Of a DNA stretch of 64,000 nucleotides, positions 1 to 11,169 are shown in pieces. This DNA is from Stratiolaelaps scimitus (lineage: Eukaryota; Arthropoda; Arachnida; Mesostigmata; Laelapidae), in assembly GCA_019614645.1 (NCBI GenBank), contig JABWDB010000006.1, positions 6,820,001-6,884,000 on the forward strand. Direction: 5' to 3'. The translations under genes and the position numbers were made by a program. A model generated the notes under the pieces. That model was given only the letters and a program-made list of their open reading frames with translations, did not search any database and had not been told where the DNA came from. Positions within the stretch are counted from its first letter, which is position 1; each line of letters starts with the position of its first letter.

Positions 1-42
1 TGCAAGGCCCCTGCCCTGTTTCCATGTATAATAATAATAGTA

Positions 43-75
<33 letters not shown>

Positions 76-3000
76 TATTTAATTTACACAATATATTACA
101 ACATACGAACCCACAGCACACACACATACTCGTGTATTGATATGGTGGGAAGCCTTTTGTCCACTAGAAGATTAATATAACTTCTCATTTTGGTACAAAC
201 CATTCCACAAGAGAAATTAAGGATATTTCGGTGAAATGCGTTACGTACAACTGGGAGGTGTCGTAATCGATTTCGGAATGCACCTATGGTTTCCAAAAGT
301 TCCGTCGAGTCCGTTAAATACTGGCTAATTTACCAATTACCAATACGTTCTTACAGCATGTCAAATTTACATACATGGTCATGCTCTATGATGCAGTTTC
401 GGGCACGAAATCCCCCAAAGCCGATACCTTATAAATAGGGCCGAACTTACAAATGGGAATAATTGGCTACAATAATTATCACAATATGATTTTATTATGC
501 GACCGATACCATTACATAACAAATTAAAAATTGTTTCACAAAATAAAATAGTTGCTCTATAGTGTTGTTATTGAGAACTAATCAATTTTCTCGGCTGGTC
601 CACATGCATCAGGTTTTCATGAACATTGTAGGGCTACAGTGTCTTGACAGCCTTAGCGAAACATTACGGAATCTTGACGAAGCTCCTCTTTATTACCACA
701 CTTCGTATTCTTCGTCGGGCGGCGTTTCGTGCTGTCGGCAGGGAGTGGCGACATACAAGGAATTCTCATATCGTCTTGCCTCTGACGACAGACCACTAGA
801 CGACTGATTCCGATAACTCCGATTCAGCGTTTTCCCAGGGCTCTTCGGGCACTTGGATGTGTCACAACGGATGTCTGTCAAATCACCGTCGATACGACAT
901 ATTTTTGAAAGCTCGCGGCGCCGCGGGCTTTTCGCTTCAGCCACTTGTACGGCTGACGGCTCACGAAGAAGATTACCGATGGGGTGTGCTGTGTCGTTTA
1001 GAGGGAAACAGTAAGACGGGCCATAGCAACTGACTCGATCGCCGTGTCGGATTTATTCTAGACGGCGCGGGCCGCAGTGTCGATTCAGGCAATACCATCT
1101 CGGAGCTCTCTAGGGGCAGTCGTATAAACTCGTATGCTAAAACAGCCTTCTCTTGACTGGCGATGAAGGCATTCCATTTTTGAGTTCTGTGTCGTATATA
1201 GCACAGGTGGCACTTCGCAATTGTACAGTAGATCGATGCATTTCTCTACGCTCATGCATTTAATTACTCTCTGCTAACTAGCACGTGAACGATCATATGT
1301 GCCTGGTATATAATATGCTGATGTGGGAGACCGCAGCCGCACAGCCGAGTCGAGCCGAGCCCTCGCATTTTAGTGAAAATGTATAGAAAACATCATCAGT
1401 ACATACCCGCTTTTTAGCCGATTGTGGAAATATTTTGTTATATTTGTCCCACTAACAATGTGCAATATGCTAGGCTTTAAAAAATGCTTATATTCGTCCG
1501 GATAACGCCCCAAGAGACTGCCAGATACTTACACAACGTACTACACAAGGCCGAACACTTCAGGTTTAGTGGTGTTTATTGACGTGCAATATAGCAAGGT
1601 GGCTTTTAGCATAGCGGCTTGATAAGAACAAACAGTTTCCATCTTCGAAAATAGGAGGGCACTGTCGAAACAGCAGATGTAAATAACCTGCGTGGCAGGG
1701 CATGGCGCCCCTTTTGCATCGCCGATTGCCTCTTTCCCCGACACAGATCGGCAATAGATACGTGCAGACGCAATCCGACCCAAACAAGTAGAGGTAATCT
1801 ACACCTCCGTCGTAAAGTCAACGTGAATTTACGTGTATTGCAATGGCGTGGAGGTTGGCACAAAGCCCACAGGGGCACCAACTCGAACCTGTCCACGTTT
1901 CGTTTTGTGCAACTCTCCTTCGAGTTGTCCATTAAGCTGTCGGAATACTGAATCGCTTATAATTCCTAGAAAACGGTTATGAAAGACAATTACCTGCGCT
2001 TTCAGATGTGAGGCATTGCGCAGTCCAAGACGTACGGATGAAAGAATAGGTATACATATTACATGTTTGTGAATGTCACGAAAGGACCAAAATGTTGACG
2101 GAAGCAGTCCGGGAACGCCAGCAGGGATGTCATGATGCAAAAATTCGGCTTTGAGCAGACGCTAGCCACCCTTCATCGCTGTATACATGTTGAAAAGTAC
2201 GCCGACAAGTTCGATTAGGTGAAAATAGATCGGAACTAAGCGTTATCAGCCCGAAATGTTCACCACGGTTTTCCCGTCCCCGTCTCTCACACAAATGTCA
2301 CACATGCGTTGGGTAGCTGTAACGCGAACGTTGAGTGTTGTTGGCCTTATAAAGGAGGCGATAGGACGTAGGCGTATCCCACCTAACGAGTATGGATCCG
2401 TAATAAAAGAGGCCTAAAAGCGCCCTTCGATATTGGTGTTCACCTTGCATGGCCTCCCCACTTTGTTGTTATTTCTAGATATTTTTTAATACAACGACGA
2501 AACACCTATACATTAGCAAAAAATTAACCAAGTGCTTAAGTTAACCAAAGGTGCTTCTTGTCTGGAAGGACGTCGTAATTCGCCCTTGAATTCTTCTAAA
2601 ACGATAGCCGAGGTCAAAGCAATGAAATCAACCTTTAAAGACGAAACTTTGAGATTTCTCGAGTCTAGATGTAGCCTCCAAGTTGATTGCATTCTGGTAG
2701 TTGACGTTCCTGCAGGAGCAAAAACTGATTCGGAGAAGTTTTTCCAATACAAATGTATTGTAGAAAGTATATACTCCTGACTATTCTCCAATACAACAAA
2801 GCGTCATCTATCTAAATTGACCATCATACATCTGTATTTCACTGTACTTGGGTATCATTTACGTCCCCAGCCCTCAATAGTACGTCTACAGTTAAATAAA
2901 TACATGGAGGGAGCCGGCTAAACCCTGCAGGGCTCCTACGGAAACAACAACCACTCGACGGAAAACATGCTTTTACTCAATGGCAATATCCCGCTGTTGT

Positions 3001-3369
3001 GCATGGCGCGGGACAGCAGGGGCTTGAAGCTTATATTAGCTACATGCCCGTGTCAACTGCAACCCAGTGCTTTGATAATACCTGCATATTGCTACAATCC
3101 TAGCTGTCTTGAACGTAAGCTTGTGCTCGCAAACAGTACCTGTAGTTGACTGCTATAAAATAAAGAACCTCGTTTGCCAGATACGATTACGAATTTGAAA
3201 GCGAAATAGCCATGAATCACAAATACTCGGCAAAACTGATAGCACGATCTTGCCTGGTTTTTAAAGGCTATAGAGGTGCACTGAATATCGGTACATGTCG
3301 AGTCTATGAAGCCTTTAAATATTCGTGGATTCCAGGTGGATTGTCGGTCCTCTGTTTGGCAAAATCAAA
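1..3369. other. No recognised gene; simple repeat at the left edge
   Basis: A (TTA/TAA)n microsatellite occupies about 30-74. The remainder shows only short unsupported open frames on both strands and no domain I can name. Confidence 0.6.
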
Positions 3370-3541
3370 CCAGTTCCTGGTCTAAAAATAAATGTTCAGG
3401 TCCAACGTCTACGGTACTGCTTTCGGTATTGCTTCATAAGACACGAACCTTTACATGCAAATGTGCAGCGGCGGGGATCGAACCCGGACACCTACGTGTT
3501 TCCTCCGATTGGAAGACGCACACGAATGCACCACCGAGTTC
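3370..3541 (-). repeat. tRNA-derived SINE (hairpin-tail type), minus orientation, interrupted by a LINE
   Basis: Read on the minus strand, this copy carries the head (gcattcgtgtgcgtc), the pol III B-box region (GGGTTCGATCCCCG, at about 3476-3489 on +) and the tail segment (cttatgaagcaat...agcagtac) seen in the cleaner copy at 54855-55027. Its head abuts the 14-bp duplication made by the R1-like LINE inserted at 3556-4863, so the LINE is younger than this SINE. Confidence 0.75.
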
Positions 3542-3555
3542 GACCAACCCCGGCC
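3542..3555. repeat. Target-site duplication of the R1-like LINE, copy at the 3' (poly-A) side
   Basis: The 14-mer gaccaaccccggcc occurs here and again at 4864-4877, exactly flanking the LINE. Confidence 0.85.
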
Positions 3556-3847
3556 ATTTTTTTTTTTTAGAGGAGGAAATTTTCTTTAAACGCACGGTCA
3601 CCACCAAAGACATTCCAATCTCCATGAAAGTGGGCCGATCCAGTGCAGGGTTGACGTGGATGACAAAACGCCTCTGCCTGCTAAAACCATCCTCTGCTGA
3701 GAGTGTGCCTCTTCCCCAGAGTCGGCACGCTTGGCATTACTTCGATCTCTGGGGAAGGTGTGTACTGCTCCTGCTAGTGTTCTATAGACGGGTGCCTTAG
3801 TATCCTTTGACTACTGTGGCTTCCGTGTTGGGGTCCTGCACGGGAAC

Positions 3848-3996
3848 GCTCGGTCACCTGATCCCCGGCCCGTAGCGGGAATGCGCGGGGAGAGACTGGT
3901 GAAGGAGGAGGCCCCCGTGACAGGCCTGCCAATCTACCCAAGAGGTACCGGCTGCTCGGTCCACCTATCCCCGGCCCTAAGCGGGAATGCGCGGGG
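3848..3996 (-). repeat. Two 43-bp direct repeats in the LINE 3' UTR
   Basis: 3848-3890 and 3954-3996 are nearly identical (gctcggtc(c)acct... through gcgggaatgcgcgggg) and separated by 63 bp. Each has a GC-rich self-complementary core (CCCCGG...GCGGGG). Confidence 0.75.
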
Positions 3997-4005
3997 GAAG
4001 CCGGT

Positions 4006-4863
4006 CTAGCTAACGGTGGAGCGGGCTTCCGAGACCTCCCGGGGGGAGGGGCTTTGGTGGCTCACTCGGGCCCTTCTGTGTCTCTCCTTACTCTCCTTTA
4101 GCTTGATGATCCCCCCCATCCAATCTACGACCTCCGCCCAGGCTTCCCTCGATTTGACCATATGGGCCGCGAGCTCTAGGACTGATTTCCTCCCTCGAGC
4201 CCCCCTGCCTGGCTGCCGCTAGTGACGCACATTAGGTCACTGTGTGCTCGACGTCGTCCACCTCGCCCGCGTCACACAGCACGCATATGTCCACCTGGGT
4301 CTTTCCGATCTTGGCCATGTAGGTCTGGAACTGCCCATGGCCCGTAAGCACCTGCGTCGCTTCGTACGTGAGCTCACCCATGTTGCTCTCCAACCACACC
4401 CTGAGGTCTGGTATCAGACTTTTAGTCCAACACCCCTTCGTCACTCCTGGAGTAACCTGGGCCCACTCTCGCTGCCAGGTGTCGAGGGTGGCCCTCCGGG
4501 CCATGGTCGGGTGGAGATTCCCAGCCGGGAGCGAGGCTTCTCTCATTAGCTAGCAGGTCCCATGGCAGCATTCTGGCTAGGGCCAGGAGGACGTCAGTCG
4601 ACACAGTCCGGTACGCCCGGCTCACCCTGATTGCCAGCGTCCGTTGGGCCGACCTCAGCATCCCCCTATTCTTCGCCGTCCGGAGCGCCTGGTCCGCCCA
4701 TACTGGTGAGCCGTAGAGGGCCATCGACTCAGCTACCGATGCCAGCAGTCTCCTGTTCTCCTCCGACACTCCCCCCACCCTAGGCATCAGACGCGCCAGG
4801 TTCAGAGAAACTCGCTGTGCCTTGGCTGTGGCGTACCTGATGTGCGCTAGGCCGCTTAGCCTT
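4006..4863 (-). pseudogene. R1-like LINE ORF2 C-terminus (end of RT domain and C-terminal zinc-finger region), frameshifted
   Basis: Minus-strand translation gives, in order, the thumb/connection region (AHIRYATAKAQRVSL, LMPRVGG, then ALYGSPVWADQ), the segment RVSRAYRTVSTDVLL, a frameshift near 4545, then WLESNMGELTYEATQVLTGHGQF with the Cys pair CVLC and DDVEH. There is a premature stop near 4232. In another frame a tail (VKSREAWAEVVDWMG...KLKESKERHRR) follows to a stop at 4006-4008. These match the well-known end of R1/I-superfamily ORF2. No RNase H domain is seen. The copy is dead: it is truncated, frameshifted and carries an internal stop. Confidence 0.85.
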
Positions 4864-4877
4864 GACCAACCCCGGCC
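4864..4877. repeat. Target-site duplication of the R1-like LINE, copy at the 5' side
   Basis: Identical 14-mer to 3542-3555. It marks the 5' truncation point of the minus-strand LINE. Confidence 0.85.
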
Positions 4878-4929
4878 TGAGTCAATTTAACGGTACACTA
4901 GACAGGCAAATGGTCTCCATTAATAGGCG

Positions 4930-5170
4930 CGGCGGTAACTTCTTAGAGGCACATGGATAAATAGGCCGATTGTGGAACTTGCCCGGGTCGCAGGTTCAAA
5001 TCCTGTCGTGGTCCCAGTAAGGTTTGGGGATGTGGATTCTCCTCTCGGCGTATTGTTCGTAGTAACTAATACCACCGCAGGTTCGAGCCCCGCTTCGTGA
5101 CATATAAGAGAGCTTAAGCATTGTAAAATTGCAGCTCCTTTAATAAACCAATAAAACCTTTACCTTAACC
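4930..5170 (+). repeat. tRNA-like SINE with TTTACC-type tail (type 3)
   Basis: 4990-5006 forms a perfect tRNA-like T arm (GCAGG-TTCAAAT-CCTGT), followed by an acceptor-like end. A second B-box-like motif (GGTTCGAGCCCC) lies at about 5082. The 3' part (agcttaagcattgtaaaatt, gcagctcctttaataaacca) ends in an A/C-rich tail, aataaaacctttacctta. The same 3' end recurs at 11478, 24060, 33530 and 60210. No intact A box or cloverleaf is present, so this is a SINE rather than a tRNA gene. The two B boxes may mean two fused heads. Confidence 0.65.
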
Positions 5171-5654
5171 TTTTACTATCATACAGATAAGTGCCAAGAA
5201 TAGTCTGATGGGAGAAGGACTGTGAGGGTAGCCTTCAGAGAAAGACTGAAGTCAAGGTTTTTATGAGAAAATATAACTAAAAGTAAAGAAATTTGGAATA
5301 GAACCTTGGTTTTGCTTCCAGACACAGGACACTTTTTATTGTCGGCTATTACAGTGTATGGAATCACTTCACTGCCAAGGGTGTGATATCGCAGAAACTA
5401 GTTTGAATAGCTGATAGAAATGGAAAAAAAATCTGGAGGTGGATTATACCAGATTATACCATAAACATTGGCCTCTCTCGAACTTAACTACTGAGCTTCG
5501 GAGTTATTCGCAAACTTTATTTTTTGTATGAGAATCTCCTTATTTAATCTAATGTGGGGTTCATTTTAATTCCGGTATAGAATACCAGTATTAATCGGCG
5601 TTTCGCAAGTTCATTGTTCATGTGACGCGCCATGGGTAAATATAATACATTCTG
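5171..5654. other. No recognised feature
   Basis: AT-rich sequence between a SINE tail and a LINE fragment; nothing assignable was seen. Confidence 0.5.
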
Positions 5655-6175
5655 AAGAAGGACGTTATGAGGGCCCTAGCCACACCAAGGAATCCACTGT
5701 ATACAGTCTTCGTTTACTTCAAGGCAGCATTAAGTTTGGCGCCAAGGAACACGGTCTTACGCACCCTGGCAGAGGTCGGAGTACCAGTCAAAGTGCTCAA
5801 ACTCCTCGCGGCCGTCCTACAGGAGAACAGAATAACGATTGAGGATGGTGTCGCCGAACTCGAACCTTTCGCTCAGACAACAGGCTCAGCACAGGGTGAC
5901 AATTTGAGTCCTCTCCTGTTCTCCATCCTACTGAAGGACTTGCCCGCTCGAATAAGAGGCCCGAGAGGCCTAGTCAGAGTTATCTTATACGCGGACGGGT
6001 TGGTTATATATGACCCAAGCAGGTTCCAGGTGCAGCAAGCCCTACCACGCTTCCACGTCGCTGTAAATGCTTTGGGTCTAACGCTTAACCAGAATAAGAC
6101 GAAAGCAATGAAGTTCAAGAGCTGGGGTAAGATCGCAGCCACCGAGACCTTACACTTACATAAATATCCTACCGT
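5655..6175 (+). pseudogene. Non-LTR retrotransposon reverse transcriptase fragment, catalytic residues lost
   Basis: About 170 codons stay open and cover RT motifs in order. LYTVFVYFKAAL stands where F-x-D-F-x-x-A-F is expected. It is followed by APRNTVLRTLAEVGVP, the conserved TTGSAQGDNLSPLLFSILL block (QGD-x-LSPLLF), then VILYADGLVIYD at the YADD position, and NQNKTKAMKFKS (the N-x-x-KT-x motif). Both key positions are changed: the first catalytic Asp is Tyr, and YADD reads YADG. The fragment has no endonuclease or C-terminal part. It is a different family from the R1-like copies; I cannot assign a clade confidently. Confidence 0.85.
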
Positions 6176-6242
6176 ATAGCTGCTCATATTGTATATATGC
6201 ATACTCGAACATTATCGACTATCAGTGCAATCGCAATTGTGA

Positions 6243-6810
6243 TTAACGGTACCACGCACATGTGTGTATAAATTGGTATTGTTGTTGCTGTTGTTGATCT
6301 CGGTATACCTTGACCTGGCACACCCTTCCCTCGCTAATCGTTCTCGCTTCACGTTCACACCGTTCAATCGTCCGGCCTATATCCACCGCTGTCTCTGCGT
6401 TCACTTTCTCTTCTTCTGCCAGCAATCGGTCCCTCCAACGCACCGATGTCGTTCCTGCAACCATCTGCATCAGCATTGCCGCATCACCCGAGAATGCTGC
6501 GAAATTGCACTGTGTTGAGAGCCTCCGCAGTGCTCCCACAAAGTCGTCCACGCTCTCGCCCGGCAATTGACGCCGCTGAAAGAATTCTAGGCGCGCCGCC
6601 GTCAGACCACTCTTCCTTACGAACAATCCGGCCAGTTGAACACACAACTCCGCATACGTCTCAGTCTCCTTCACCTTGCCTATCTGTAACGCGTGGTCGT
6701 ATTGTGCTTGACCCTCTCGCCCTAACAGATGTAGTAAAATCGCTCTCCTCCTTCCTTCATTTCACCGTTTCGGTGGGTCGTCTCGGTCTGGTTCGATGTT
6801 CGCTGCCGTC
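6243..6810 (-). pseudogene. Ty3/Gypsy-type gag fragment
   Basis: Minus-strand translation contains AILLHLLGREGQAQYDHAL, then ETYAELCVQLAGLFV and FFQRRQLPGESVDDFVGALR, then STQCNF and DIGRTIERCEREAR. This is the order and spacing of the retrotransposon gag (capsid-like) domain: a Q-x-x-G-E-S-V-x-x-F core, a Cys after the following helix, and an R-x-x-L-L segment. It ends in a short polyglutamine run from (TTG)n at about 6276-6296. The frame is interrupted upstream near 6800. No zinc knuckle, protease, RT, integrase or LTR is recognisable around it, so it is an orphan gag scrap or a domesticated fragment; decay is more likely. Confidence 0.75.
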
Positions 6811-7573
6811 TGCGCCAATGTAGTGTCTACCAACCACGTGTTACTCTGCCTACTGATATAACAAAGACTACGCCTTCTGTTACTGATCAGCCCGGCCCAA
6901 GAGAGACCTGTTGTTTATTGTTCTCCTCTTTTATAGCCTTCCCGATCCCAGCGCCCCCCTACCAGTCTCTAGAGAGCAGACGATCTCTGCTCCTCCTGTG
7001 GCGTGAACCGTTTGAAATCCTAACCACTACAACCAAGAACTCTACGAGGCCCAATTGCACCGGGGGGCACTATGCTAAAAAAATGTATTTACGGCAATCC
7101 CAGATCGACATCGCTAAAAGCGTGAAACTAATCCTCCATGAGTTGGAAAAGGACGTCTCCGGCAATCTCCGTATCGTCCAGACTTCACACCTACAGACTA
7201 CCGCCTCTGCCCCTCTTTCTCTCTAGCCATCTAAGTGGCGCAATATTTGCGAATATACCTCAACAACTGAGTAAACAGCTCCGACAACAACCACGAAAAT
7301 TCAGACGAGGTGGATTCGAACGCTTTCTGGAGGGATGGAAGGAGGCAGCGAGCAATGACGGTGGCTGCTGTGGCGTAACAGGGCTTAATTGGGTGAGCTA
7401 TTTTCGTCCTTGATAAGTTTTCGAAACCTATTGGAATAAGTGCGCGCCACTTCTAGTTTTCGGCAATATGCACTATAACCCATCTATCTGTGTGCGTTAG
7501 CCCTCCTCGGAACATATTTCGGCTGCTAAGTCAGCAGTTTCGGCGCGCTTACGCAACAAGCAGATTCATTAAA
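6811..7573. other. No recognised feature between the gag remnant and the candidate exon
   Basis: Moderately GC-rich sequence with short open frames, possibly the upstream region or promoter of the candidate exon at 7574. No TATA box or other site can be supported. Confidence 0.4.
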
Positions 7574-7843
7574 ATGGAGCACGCACGTCGCCGTGAGCCA
7601 ATTTCCCTGACCTCGCTAGAACATATCGACCAGGAAGACAATGTCGTTCCCTGGGACGAGTTCACTTCTTCCTCCGAGCTACTTGTCCCTGTAGAAGGAG
7701 GTCGGAAAGCGACCCTTGTGCAATCTGCGCCCCCCCCCCCCGTGCCGCACCTGCTTGTCAACGAACGAGATCCACTAGTTTTGGATGAACAACAGATGGT
7801 AGTGACATTTAAGCCGTACACCTCTGAACGTATCTTGTTTTAC
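7574..7843 (+). CDS. Candidate first coding exon, unknown protein
   Basis: An ATG in a good Kozak context (TTAAAATGG) opens 90 codons that end exactly at a strong donor (TTTTAC|gtaagc). The protein begins MEHARRREPISL and is acidic and serine-rich in the middle (VPWDEFTSSSEL). It then has a short polyproline stretch (encoded by a run of Cs at about 7731) and ends VTFKPYTSERILFY before the splice site. The frame is open further upstream to about 7490, but the Kozak ATG is the preferred start. I do not recognise the family and no partner exon was identified. A Gypsy-type gag remnant lies less than 1 kb upstream on the other strand, so a transposon origin cannot be excluded. Confidence 0.4.
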
Positions 7844-9258
7844 GTAAGCTCCTTTTCTTATACGACCATGATGATGACGACGACGACGACGCCTTCTTTG
7901 ATACCGTGAGTTAGCCGTATGTTATCTAGACGCAGGGAAAGGTTCACATTTCGCCTGATAATATTAGTTTTCTGATAAATATACTGCCAGCGTTCGATGT
8001 AAATTCTACGAAGAGAATACAATGAGACGGTTGGCAATACAATAAAATGTACAAAAAAATATATATAATGTATTTTATTTCGTTATTGTACGACGAAAAT
8101 CTCATATTAGTAATGATATGGATTAATAGTGGTTAAGACCACTTTAAAATACATTCATGGAATGGCCCGAGTGAAATTCGATGGCGGACAAAAAAATAAT
8201 TGGCAATGCATGCACACGTAAACAAAGGCCAGCAATCCTCAGTTACTCGTCCATTTTGGACCATAATTCTGCTTTCCTATGTTATCACTATTATAAGCCC
8301 TATTGTAGAATGCAAATAAGTGCACATATATCCTCATTTTTTTAAAAAGCTAGTATTTACTTAATATGTCAAAAAATTTGCTTTGGTTTAATGTCATGGC
8401 TGAGTTTTCTGTCAGATTATATACTGGCGAGTTATCTGCGCTTGTTTTGGAATGACAAAAGGCCAAACGAACTTAGAGCCCAATAGTAGCTCTAAGTTAT
8501 ATATCGACTTTACTGTGACATACAACCTGACGCTGTCATCAGTATCTTCTGTGATACTTCACTTTAGCTACAGCAAAAGGTTTTGCTTCTCAGCACGCGA
8601 TACTGTTCCAATCCTCGACTGTCTTTGCATAGACGACGTTGTCGAGAGGTCAAGTCAATAGACCAAGTGGCTTTGAACTGTACGGGTTGCATATCTTAGG
8701 GATTGGGTCCCCGGCATGGAAATGCAGGAACATGCATCGAAAACCTACTAACGTGCGCAAGGCTATGTGCATACCCGGAATAGCTGTTTTCCAATCAATA
8801 ATGTGCTATTTACATGCTCAATCCAATTTCGAAAACAAAAACTGCCAGATATAATGTTGAATATTTTGAAATGGTATGGGCAACATTTGTGTTTAATAGA
8901 GTGAAACACTTGGGATGACGGTGCGTGCAACAGCAATATTCGCTCATAAATAGACATTATGTCGCTGAAGCTTAAAGCGATGATGAACCGCTCCGCTATA
9001 GTGCTTCGGAGAGATGTGTCACTGCTAGTCCAGTATATATAAACCTGACAAATGAATCTATACCGCCGTTAATACCAAACTGGTATGTGCTAGCATTTTA
9101 TTCTTTTACATTGGCCCACAGCACCCGCCTTACGTCGCCGACATCTGTTATACAAAGAACAGCAAAAATCTTAGATATAGGCGAAGCAGGATAGCCTTCC
9201 AGAGAAGCAATTGACTGAATTTCTTAAATGGGTTAGCAGCAGTTTCGGTTATACGTAT
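7844..9258. other. No recognised feature
   Basis: Starts with the donor of the candidate exon, a (GAC)n run just inside (7870-7892), then AT-rich sequence with no domain-level signal on either strand. Confidence 0.5.
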
Positions 9259-9330
9259 CATAATGAAGCGATGCAGAAGGCAATTCCGTAGTCGTTAAAT
9301 GTTGGCTGAGAGTCAGCCCGAAAATATTGT
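9259..9330 (+). repeat. SINE 3' tail (hairpin-tail type), head missing
   Basis: Matches the tail of the copy at 45586-45773 (gcaattc.gt..cgttaaatgttggct). It contains the perfect hairpin GGCTGA-GAG-TCAGCC at 9304-9318, followed by CCGAAAATATT. Confidence 0.75.
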
Positions 9331-11169
9331 AGGTCATAATCATAATACAACGGGAACTATCACTTAGTTTCTGTCAAGTTATTCTAAAGTAGCTGAATTT
9401 GTTCCCGGTGATGAGCAACGCTTCCTGACACATCTTTGTCCAATTCATCAAGCGCGAACCTTGTTGTTTATCTTAAGGCTGCGTCGTCTCCGAGGGGTAA
9501 TTGTGTATTTATCATTCAATTATCATATCGACGAAACCTCAGAGACGTTCCCTGCTTCTAGATAACGATCTGCTACGCGTTTATGATTGTGTGAAAACGA
9601 GAACCTCTCCTCACCCAGCGAAGGTTAATTGGAGAACATTTGTGCCTTTATTTAATTAGACTAAAAAAGTGTAATTGGGGTTTGTTTGCTGTAAGTATAT
9701 TTAATTATAAAAGTGTAATTACTTGTTTGTTAAGTTATATGTTGTAATTTAAAAATAAATGTATTTGAAAATGGTACGGATAATCGAAACCAATTTTCTA
9801 TGTTTGCATGAGAAAAAACACCATAACTGAACTTTTGCGATAGCAAATGTCTATAATAGGCAATTTGCTATATGTTTTATTCCATTCTCGGCGAGAAAAT
9901 TTTGTTTTGGCTTACAGACGTCACCCAATTGTTTCGCATAACGCATTGTACTAGGCCCCAAGATTATATTCTACAAGCAGAATAGATAGAGTATAGATCA
10001 TTAGATCTGTAAATATATATATATATATATGATATTACATATAAAAATATATAAAGACACGAGGCTCATAACGCGGGTTCCAAGCAACTGCACTTGTTTG
10101 AAAAATATTTCCATATAATCCGGATTGCCCTATTTCTTCTGTTCGACGAGTTTTAGAGAGCTGTAGCTTGGCATTCCCTCAAAAAAGTGGTTTGCATAGC
10201 GTCCACGATTTAACTTGACCTGTGACCGAAGAGAAACTGTGTATTGTTTTCATATACTAAATCACTGCTGCTCCTGCAGCAGTGCCGACACACTAATTGA
10301 CGACAGAGTTGCCCTAAGCTTCAGCCACAGGTAAATACGATCGTCTGTCTCGTGGAAGCCTAAAGCGTCCTTTGGGAAATCTCTATGGAAGCTCTGCACT
10401 CTCGGCAACTTCTTCGAGTAACGCTCCGGAAGTCACCGTCGGTGCCCATTAAACCTCCTATAGAAACCTGTCTAGACTTCATCTGTACCAACGAATGAGA
10501 CACACACCGAACCGGCCAGTGATAAATGGGTGCTCTGTCGTGGATATCGCGCGTCCGTTTCGTTCTTTAGCAGTTTGTGCTCTGTTTTAGCATCGACTAT
10601 ATCATGGCGCGTTATGTCAACTAATGCATCATTATTGAGTAGAACCGCAAATTTCGGCCGCCACACGGAGTGTATTCGGCTTAAATTGCGGAAATCGCGA
10701 ATGCCCCTTCCCGTTGAAGTGACTAGTTTTCTTGCGAAACGTCTGCCGAGCGCCCCAGGAACTTGCATGTGCGACGCCCATGACGCGCTCGTGGGGAGAG
10801 TCCAGTGGGACCTGGTAAGCAGGTGTGGCACATACTCCGTCGAGCGCGTCGCGCAGAACAACTAGCCCGGCTTGATGGCGGAGACTTCCGCAACGTAAGG
10901 CCTTGCCATTCCGACCTTAAAACGTGGATACTCCCCTTAATGTTGCTTTCCAAGTATAATTGAATGACCATTGCGACGCATGCCAACACAACACGTGTTT
11001 GGAAATGACAGCCAGGTAAACTGTTTATTGCTCTGTTATCGTTGCAGTAGGTATACTAAGTAGAGGTAAGTATACTCTGAATATATGTCGATACTGAGGT
11101 TAAATTTTCCTAAAACAAATCAAGCCATTATTTCGTTACTTTCTATTAGGGTGGAAATATGTTTCGTTG
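9331..11169. other. No recognised gene; small repeats
   Basis: Contains an imperfect duplication of aaaagtgtaatt(a/g) (about 9664-9725), a (TA)n run at 10013-10029 and a perfect 9-bp hairpin at 10263-10284. Overlapping 111- and 129-codon open frames on opposite strands at 10472-10865 have no recognised domain. Confidence 0.5.
10263..10284. repeat. Perfect 9-bp stem-loop
   Basis: CACTGCTGC-TCCT-GCAGCAGTG, with no mismatch and a 4-base loop. The function is unknown and it may be chance. Confidence 0.7.

Larger units (their letters stand above)
3556..4863 (-). mobile_element. 5'-truncated R1-like (I-superfamily) LINE
   Basis: A minus-strand non-LTR retrotransposon copy of about 1.3 kb. It has the C-terminal part of ORF2 (see the pseudogene at 4006-4863), a 3' UTR of about 450 bp, and a 12-base A tail (T run 3557-3568 on +) preceded by the terminal motif AAATTTCCTCCTCT. 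The 14-bp target-site duplication and intact tail show a genuine retroposition event. The 3' UTR reappears as short copies at 32604-32831 and 42126-42388. It is GC-rich relative to the surroundings, like other LINE pieces in this window. R1 elements proper target 28S rDNA; this copy lies in a SINE, so it belongs to a non-site-specific relative. Confidence 0.88.

Noticed and set aside
2513..2791. Overlapping open frames of 82 (plus) and 92 (minus) codons
   Set aside because: No domain, start or splice evidence on either strand.
4990..5016. tRNA gene suggested by a perfect T arm and acceptor-like 3' end
   Set aside because: No D or anticodon arm and no pairing 5' acceptor upstream; it fits a SINE head better.
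10472..10865. Overlapping 129-codon (minus) and 111-codon (plus) frames
   Set aside because: Open on both strands, which suggests locally stop-poor composition; neither has a recognised domain.
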